NCBI RefSeq assembly: GCF_902706195.1
Contig: NZ_CACSJO010000031.1
Coordinates: 1-45,176 of the forward strand
DNA length: 45,176 bases
Origin: Novosphingobium sp. 18050
Lineage (GTDB): Bacteria > Pseudomonadota > Alphaproteobacteria > Sphingomonadales > Sphingomonadaceae
Reading direction: 5' to 3'
Numbering within the stretch: position 1 is the stretch's first letter; each line of letters opens with the position of its first letter. The notes under the pieces are model-generated. The model made no database searches and had not been told where the DNA came from. It was given only the letters and a program-made list of their open reading frames with translations. The position numbers and the translations under genes were made by a program. Below, one piece after another: positions 40,256-45,176 of the stretch.

Positions 40256-41968
40256 TCAGCGGTTCTTGAGCGCTTCGCCCAGGATGTCGCCGAGCGATGC
40301 GCCCGAGTCGGACGAACCGTACTGCTCCACTGCTTCCTTCTCTTCGGCCAGCTGGCGGGCCTTGACCGAGAAGTTCGGCTTCTTGGAACGGTCGAAACCG
40401 GTAACCATTGCGTCGAGCTTCTGGCCGACCTGGAAACGGTCGGGGCGCTGCTCGTCGCGGTCGCGGCCGAGGTCCGAACGCTTGATGAAGCCAGTCGCGC
40501 CATCGTCGCCAGCCTGGACTTCCAGGCCGCCGTCGCGGACTTCGAGGATGGTCACGGTGGTGACCTGGCCACGGCGCAGGCCGCCTTCGGCGCCCGATGC
40601 AGCAACGCCGCCAGCTGCCGGAGCACCGCGCTCGAGCTGCTTCATGCCGAGGCTGATGCGCTCCTTCTCGACGTCGACGTCGAGAACCACGGCCGAAACC
40701 TCTTCACCCTTGCGGTGCAGAGCCAGCGCGTCTTCACCCGAGATGCCCCAGGCGATGTCCGACATGTGGACCATGCCGTCGACGTCGCCGTCGAGGCCGA
40801 TGAACAGGCCGAATTCAGTGGCGTTCTTGACTTCGCCCTCAACCTGCGAACCAACGGGGTGCTTCTCGGCGAAGGCTTCCCAGGGGTTCTGCTGAGCCTG
40901 CTTGAGGCCGAGGCTGATGCGACGCTTGTCGCTGTCGACCTCGAGAACCATGACTTCGACTTCCTGCGAGGTCGAAACGATCTTGCCCGGGTGGACGTTC
41001 TTCTTGGTCCAGGACATTTCCGAAACGTGGACCAGGCCCTCGATCCCGGCTTCCAGCTCCACGAAGGCGCCGTATTCGGTGATGTTGGTGACAGTGCCCG
41101 ACAGCTTGGCGCCGACCGGGTACTTGACGGCTGCGCCTTCCCAGGGATCGCTTTCCAGCTGCTTCATGCCGAGGCTGATGCGCTGGGTTTCCGAGTTGAT
41201 GCGGATGATCTGCACCTTCACGGTATCGCCGATGGCGATGACTTCGCTCGGGTGGTTGACGCGCTTGTAGCTCATGTCGGTGACATGGAGCAGGCCGTCG
41301 ATGCCGCCGAGGTCAACGAACGCACCGTAGTCGGTGATGTTCTTGACGACGCCGTCGATGACCTGGCCTTCGCTCAGCTTGTCGATCAGCTCGCTGCGCT
41401 GCTCGGCGCGGGTCTCTTCGAGGACGGCGCGGCGCGATACGACGATGTTGCCACGGCGACGGTCCATCTTGAGGATCTGGAAGGGCTGCGGCACATCCAT
41501 GAGCGGGGTGACGTCGCGCACGGGGCGGATGTCGACCTGCGAACCGGGAAGGAACGCAACGGCGCCGTCGAGGTCGACGGTGAAGCCGCCCTTGACGCGG
41601 CCGAAGATCACGCCTTCGACGCGCTTGCCTTCACCGAATTCGTTCTCGAGCTTGTCCCAGGCGGCTTCGCGGCGTGCGCGGTCGCGCGACAGCATCGCTT
41701 CGCCGTCGGCGTTCTCGACGCGGTCGACGTAAACTTCGACTTCGTCACCGACCTTCAGGCCGTGGTCGTCTTCACCACGTGCGAATTCGCGCAGCGAAAC
41801 GCGGCCTTCGCTCTTGAGGCCCACGTCGATGACGGCCTTGTCGTTCTCGATGGCAGTGATGGTGCCCTTGACGACACGTCCTTCGAAACCGTCGTCGGCA
41901 GCGCCGCCGAACTGGTCATCGAGCATTTTCGCGAAATCGTCGCGAGTCGGATTGGCAACAGAGGCCAT
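40256..41968 (-). CDS. rpsA: 30S ribosomal protein S1
   Basis: Binds mRNA leaders and helps 30S subunits start translation (570 aa). It has six S1 (OB-fold) repeats, readable as the recurring GxVxNITDYGAFVDLGGIDG-type units (e.g. about residues 200, 285 and 375) and HVSEMSW/HVTDMSY endings, the last repeat being more divergent. The linker EKERISLGMKQLERGAPAAG is followed by a flexible Gly-rich stretch. The start ATG 41968 matches MASVANPTRDDF; AAGGA lies about 10 bases upstream. It is monocistronic with its own terminator. Confidence 0.97.
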   Translation of the reverse strand: MASVANPTRDDFAKMLDDQFGGAADDGFEGRVVKGTITAIENDKAVIDVGLKSEGRVSLREFARGEDDHGLKVGDEVEVYVDRVENADGEAMLSRDRARREAAWDKLENEFGEGKRVEGVIFGRVKGGFTVDLDGAVAFLPGSQVDIRPVRDVTPLMDVPQPFQILKMDRRRGNIVVSRRAVLEETRAEQRSELIDKLSEGQVIDGVVKNITDYGAFVDLGGIDGLLHVTDMSYKRVNHPSEVIAIGDTVKVQIIRINSETQRISLGMKQLESDPWEGAAVKYPVGAKLSGTVTNITEYGAFVELEAGIEGLVHVSEMSWTKKNVHPGKIVSTSQEVEVMVLEVDSDKRRISLGLKQAQQNPWEAFAEKHPVGSQVEGEVKNATEFGLFIGLDGDVDGMVHMSDIAWGISGEDALALHRKGEEVSAVVLDVDVEKERISLGMKQLERGAPAAGGVAASGAEGGLRRGQVTTVTILEVRDGGLEVQAGDDGATGFIKRSDLGRDRDEQRPDRFQVGQKLDAMVTGFDRSKKPNFSVKARQLAEEKEAVEQYGSSDSGASLGDILGEALKNR

Positions 41969-42136
41969 GTAACCCATTTCCTTCGTTCGATTTTCCGGCC
42001 TGGCGGTTGGATCCGCCGGTCTTTTCTCCATGGTCCGCACCATGCGGGCCAGGGGCCAAAGGGGCCGTACTGCCGCGGCGGCCGGATGCCGGTCGCGGCG
42101 TCCCGGCGATTCTCGCGAACTTTTGGGACCGGCGGC

Positions 42137-42164
42137 GCTTAGGCCCGGGGGTGCGGAAATGCAA
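42137..42164 (-). promoter_or_regulatory. Candidate rpsA promoter
   Basis: On the minus strand: TTGCAT (42164-42159), 16 bases, CTAAGC (42142-42137), giving a leader of about 160 bases. The leader is GC-rich and may carry control sites for this ribosomal gene. The remaining bases up to dgkA hold nothing else I can assign. Confidence 0.45.
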
Positions 42165-42239
42165 GGGAAATGGCGGGCGCGGGGGCGGCGAGGGACATCC
42201 GGCCCCTACTATACAGCGCGGCCTCATCGTGCCCCACCA

Positions 42240-42671
42240 TCAAGGGCTCGTGGACGGAACCTGCGCTGAGAGAAACTGTTCGAGAAGGGGTGGCGCCAGC
42301 GTGATTAGCCCGATCAATGCAGCAGCGGTCGACGCGACCAGAACGGCGCTGGCTGCGAGGTCCTTTATGCGCCCGATGGCAGGGTCGAAATCGGGCGTGA
42401 TGTGGTCGCAGATGTCTTCGATCGCGGTATTAAACGCTTCGGCCAGCCAGACCATGGCGATGGCCAGTGTCAGCCACCGCCAGTCGGCCGCGGAAACGCG
42501 CAGCATCAATCCGGCGGCTACGACGACCAGCGACGCTGCAAGATGCAGCCGGGCATTGTGTTCACCCTGCACCAAGGAGCGCAGCCCACGGCCAGCAAAG
42601 ACGAAGCTCTTCAGCCGCGCCGTCACACTGAAGCGAGGCTTGGACGCAGACACTTCAAGGGGAGCTGGCAT
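42240..42671 (-). CDS. dgkA: Diacylglycerol kinase family protein
   Basis: A 143-residue membrane enzyme of the DgkA family, phosphorylating diacylglycerol or undecaprenol with ATP. Three membrane helices are seen (about 43-60, 66-84, 107-126). The family signature AEAFNTAIEDICDHI (about 77-91) carries the catalytic Glu and metal-binding residues. The N-terminus is slightly extended. Whether the substrate is a lipid or undecaprenol cannot be told. It lies between rpsA and an HNH gene, all on the minus strand. Confidence 0.92.
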   Translation of the reverse strand: MPAPLEVSASKPRFSVTARLKSFVFAGRGLRSLVQGEHNARLHLAASLVVVAAGLMLRVSAADWRWLTLAIAMVWLAEAFNTAIEDICDHITPDFDPAIGRIKDLAASAVLVASTAAALIGLITLAPPLLEQFLSAQVPSTSP

Positions 42672-42700
42672 AGGAGATCACCTTCAAAGATTCGTCGGGT

Positions 42701-43039
42701 TCAGCGCTGCTTCTTCGTCAGTGTCGCGGTGAAATCGGGGTCCTTCTTCGCCACCCAGTCGACGAACTTGCGCACGTTGGGATTGTCGAGCAGCCCCTCC
42801 ACATTCATTCCGTGGCGCTGCAGTTCGGAATTGGTGAAGTTGGCGATCAGCGTCTGCTGGCAGATGGGGTGCATGGGGACGGTATCGCGGCCGCCCCGGC
42901 TTTTGGGTACGGGATGGTGCCAGACGATGATCTTGCCGGTGGGGCGGCTACAGAGCCAGCAGGGCACTACCTCTGCAGGCGCCTCTTCCTCGCTCTGCAC
43001 GTCGTCATAGGGGCCATGTTTCGGATGCTTGCGGGCCAT
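42701..43039 (-). CDS. HNH-like endonuclease-fold protein
   Basis: A 112-residue protein with a Cys pair CWLC (about 27-30), the HNH-type core WHHPVPKSRGGRDTVPMHPI (about 40-59) and a second Cys (PICQQT). A helix (FTNSELQRHGM) and a charged tail follow. This is the shape of small bacterial HNH proteins, which may nick DNA, but the biological role is not established. ATG 43039 (ARKHPKHGP) is preferred; a GTG at 43075 would add 12 residues. Confidence 0.8.
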   Translation of the reverse strand: MARKHPKHGPYDDVQSEEEAPAEVVPCWLCSRPTGKIIVWHHPVPKSRGGRDTVPMHPICQQTLIANFTNSELQRHGMNVEGLLDNPNVRKFVDWVAKKDPDFTATLTKKQR

Positions 43040-43178
43040 GTTTGTACCTGGGTTGGCTGGAGTTGGGCTGCTCACCTATAGCGATGAGGCGGGCATTACC
43101 ACTCCGGGCCGGGCAAAGGACGTGCGCGGCGAATGGCGCACGCCGCTAAGATCAGGTCCGCCTGACGGCTTACCATTC

Positions 43179-43826
43179 TCAGCCTTGCGCCGGCGCGCGC
43201 TGTTCTTCGACGATCCGAATCGCCTCGGCCACGGCCTGATCCCGGTCGAGGTCGGAGGTGTCCAGCACCACGGCACCTTGGGCCACTACCAGAGGGGCGT
43301 CCTTGCGGGAGCGGTCGCGCTCGTCGCGGGCAGCGAGGTCGGCGGCGATGGCTTCCAGCGTGATGTCGCGGCCGTGGCTTTGCATCTCGGCGAAGCGGCG
43401 GTGCGCGCGCGCCTGTGTGCTGGCGGTGACGAATAGCTTTGCGGTGGCATCAGGGGCGATGACGGTGGCGATGTCGCGCCCGTCGAGCACGGCGCCGCCG
43501 GCCCGCGTCGCGAAGGCGCGCTGGCGGTCGTAGAGTGCGCGGCGCACCGCCGGGTGGACCGAGACGCGGCTCGCCAGCCCGCCGGTTTCCTCGGAGCGCA
43601 GTTCGGGGTCGAGCAGCAGGCTTTCCGGGAACGCGCAGGCGGCGAGTGCCGCCGCCGGGTCTTCTAGGTTGCCGCCGTCCAGCACGCACTGGCGGCCCAC
43701 CGCGCGGTACAGCAGGCCGGTGTCGAGGTGGGGTACGCCAAAATGTGCGGCAAGGGCGCGGGCGATGGTGCCCTTGCCCGAGGCGGTAGGCCCGTCGACG
43801 GCAATGATGAGCGAAGTCGGGGTCAT
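43179..43826 (-). CDS. cmk: Cytidylate kinase
   Basis: Phosphorylates CMP and dCMP (215 aa). The ATP loop is VDGPTASGKGTIAR (about 10-23), followed by FGVPHLDTGLLYRAVGRQC, the CMP-binding SRVSVHPAVRRALYDRQRAF and VLDGRDIATVIAPDA near 130. The ATG overlaps the aroA stop (ATGA). Its usual neighbour rpsA is here separated by the HNH and dgkA genes. Confidence 0.96.
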   Translation of the reverse strand: MTPTSLIIAVDGPTASGKGTIARALAAHFGVPHLDTGLLYRAVGRQCVLDGGNLEDPAAALAACAFPESLLLDPELRSEETGGLASRVSVHPAVRRALYDRQRAFATRAGGAVLDGRDIATVIAPDATAKLFVTASTQARAHRRFAEMQSHGRDITLEAIAADLAARDERDRSRKDAPLVVAQGAVVLDTSDLDRDQAVAEAIRIVEEQRAPAQG

Positions 43827-45160
43827 GCGCTCAGTTTTTCCAGCATCGCCTCGAAGACGGGGAAGCTTGTGGCAATCGGGCGGGTGTCGTCGACCTCCAC
43901 CCCGGCGCGGCTCGCAATCCCGGCGATCGCCATGGACATGGCGATGCGGTGGTCGAGGTGCGTAGCGATTGCGCCTTCGCTGCCGGGCAGGGGCTTGCCT
44001 CCGGTGCCCGTGATGACGAGGCCGTCCGCGTGTTCCTCGACCTTCGCGCCGGCCGCGGTGAGGGCGGCGGCCATCACCGAGATACGGTCCGATTCCTTGA
44101 CGCGCAGTTCGTCGAGGCCGGTGGTGGTGGTGACACCCTCGGCCAGCGCAGCGGCTACAAAGAGGGCGGGGAACTCGTCGACCATGCTCGGCACTACGGC
44201 GGGGTCGACATCGATGCCCTTGAGTGCGGAGTGGCGCACCAGCAGGTCCGCAACCGGCTCGCCGCCGACTTCGCGCGGGTTAACTTCCTCGATGACGCCG
44301 CCCATCAGGCGCAGCACTTCGATGATCCCGGCGCGGGTGGGGTTGAGGCCGACGTTCTCGATCAGCACTTCGCTGCCGGGCACGACGAGCGCGGCGACGA
44401 TGAAGAAGGCCGCCGAGGACGGGTCACCGGGAACCACGATAGTCTGCGGCTTCAGTTCGGCCTCGCCCTTGATCGAGATGACGCGGGCGCCTTCGGCATC
44501 GGTTTCGACCGTCAGCTCGGCGCCGAAGCCGCGCAGCATGCGTTCGGAGTGGTCGCGGGTGGGCACCGGCTCGATGACAGTGGTGATGCCCGGCGTATTG
44601 AGACCGGCCAGCAGGATAGCGCTCTTTACTTGGGCCGAGGCGACCGGCAGCCGGTAGGTAATCGGCACGGCGGGCGAGGCGCCCTTCAGGATGAGGGGAA
44701 GACGCCCGCCTTCACTGGTCTCGAAGCTCGCGCCCATGCTGGAGAGCGGATCTGTCACCCGGCCCATTGGGCGCTTCGACAGCGAGGCGTCGCCGGTGAA
44801 GGTGGCGGTGATCGGATGGCTCGCGACGAGGCCCATCAGCAGGCGGGTCGATGTGCCCGAATTGCCCATGTCGAGCGGGGTCTCGGGCTGGAGCAGGGCG
44901 CCCACGCCGACGCCGTTGATGACCCATTCGCCGGTTTCGAGCCGTTCCACCGACGCGCCCATTGCCCGCATCGCAGCGGCAGTGGCCAGCACGTCCTCGC
45001 CTTCGAGCAGGCCGGTTACTCGCGTCTCGCCTACGGCCAGCGCGCCGAGCATGATCGAGCGGTGGCTGATGGACTTGTCGCCCGGCACCCGGATACGTCC
45101 CTTGAGAGGCCCGACGGGCAGGAAACGGCGGGGGCGCATCGAGGCGGTATCATGGCTCAC
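43823..45160 (-). CDS. aroA: 3-phosphoshikimate 1-carboxyvinyltransferase (EPSP synthase), class II
   Basis: Joins shikimate-3-phosphate and PEP in aromatic amino-acid synthesis (445 aa). GDKSISHRSIMLGALAVGET begins the active site (about residue 28). DMGNSGTSTRLLMGL is the PEP-binding loop (about 97-111), with further signatures RPMGRVTDPL and ITYRLPVASAQVKSAILLAG, and the C-terminal LRVKESDRISVMA. The overall pattern is that of the class II (CP4-like) enzymes, but the loop has Gly where CP4 has Ala. It is near the window edge but complete, with the start at 45160. Confidence 0.96.
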   Translation of the reverse strand: MSHDTASMRPRRFLPVGPLKGRIRVPGDKSISHRSIMLGALAVGETRVTGLLEGEDVLATAAAMRAMGASVERLETGEWVINGVGVGALLQPETPLDMGNSGTSTRLLMGLVASHPITATFTGDASLSKRPMGRVTDPLSSMGASFETSEGGRLPLILKGASPAVPITYRLPVASAQVKSAILLAGLNTPGITTVIEPVPTRDHSERMLRGFGAELTVETDAEGARVISIKGEAELKPQTIVVPGDPSSAAFFIVAALVVPGSEVLIENVGLNPTRAGIIEVLRLMGGVIEEVNPREVGGEPVADLLVRHSALKGIDVDPAVVPSMVDEFPALFVAAALAEGVTTTTGLDELRVKESDRISVMAAALTAAGAKVEEHADGLVITGTGGKPLPGSEGAIATHLDHRIAMSMAIAGIASRAGVEVDDTRPIATSFPVFEAMLEKLSA

Positions 45161-45176
45161 AGTATCGGGCCTTTCC

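Noticed and set aside
40055..42142. 695-codon open frame on the plus strand opposite rpsA
   Set aside because: The repeated sequence comes from the S1 repeats read in reverse; rpsA on the minus strand has all family features.
43121..43142. CGTGCGC/GCGCACG hairpin upstream of the HNH gene as a terminator of cmk
   Set aside because: There is no T-run on either strand; it may only be a chance stem in GC-rich sequence.

Overview
The window looks like a chromosomal segment of a high-GC alphaproteobacterium, most likely a sphingomonad (Novosphingobium, Sphingobium or a relative). This rests on the split b/b' subunits in the F0 ATP synthase cluster, the SigF/NrsF sigma/anti-sigma pair, the class II EPSP synthase, and the overall protein repertoire. 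No rRNA, tRNA, CRISPR array or transposase was found.

Layout. 1-2.2 kb is a small accessory stretch: a serine recombinase with dyads upstream of it, then unrecognised small genes, including a translationally coupled pair of Cys-rich mini-proteins. 2.2-5.3 kb holds trmL and an ECF sigma / RskA-type anti-sigma / fasciclin / periplasmic MsrB stress module. 5.3-9.6 kb is a complete bufferin (MNIO-modified metal-binding peptide) locus: bufA2-bufB-bufC, sigF-nrsF, and the divergent bufA1-doxX. Each of its three transcription units starts with the same sequence, GTAACC-N16-CGAA, which matches a SigF-type promoter. 9.6-17.2 kb has a small secreted protein, an orphan Rieske oxygenase, uvrD, a secreted Pro/Met-rich protein, rsmD and an rluB-like gene with a very long Gly/Arg-rich N-terminus. 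17.2-28 kb contains an AmpG-like transporter, folC, trpA, a small membrane protein, trpB, an outer-membrane protein, trpF, a lipoprotein, a SIMPL-domain protein, pyrF, lapA and purB. 28-35.5 kb has a MASE1-GGDEF diguanylate cyclase, an NRDE/TANGO2 protein, radC and the ydbH-ynbE-ydbL lipid-transport operon. 35.8-38.4 kb is the F0 operon atpI-B-E-F'-F. 38.6-45.2 kb has an FlbD-like mini-protein, gloB, a VOC protein, rpsA, dgkA, an HNH protein, cmk and aroA.

How it fits together. Most genes are housekeeping: tryptophan, folate, pyrimidine, purine and aromatic biosynthesis, rRNA/tRNA modification, ATP synthesis and translation. The most distinctive part is 2.8-9.6 kb, where two independent ECF-sigma envelope-stress modules sit side by side. 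One makes a fasciclin protein and a methionine-sulfoxide repair enzyme. The other makes two kinds of bufferin. Several housekeeping genes share a promoter of the form TTGnnn-N16-(C)TA. Convergent gene pairs are repeatedly separated by palindromes.
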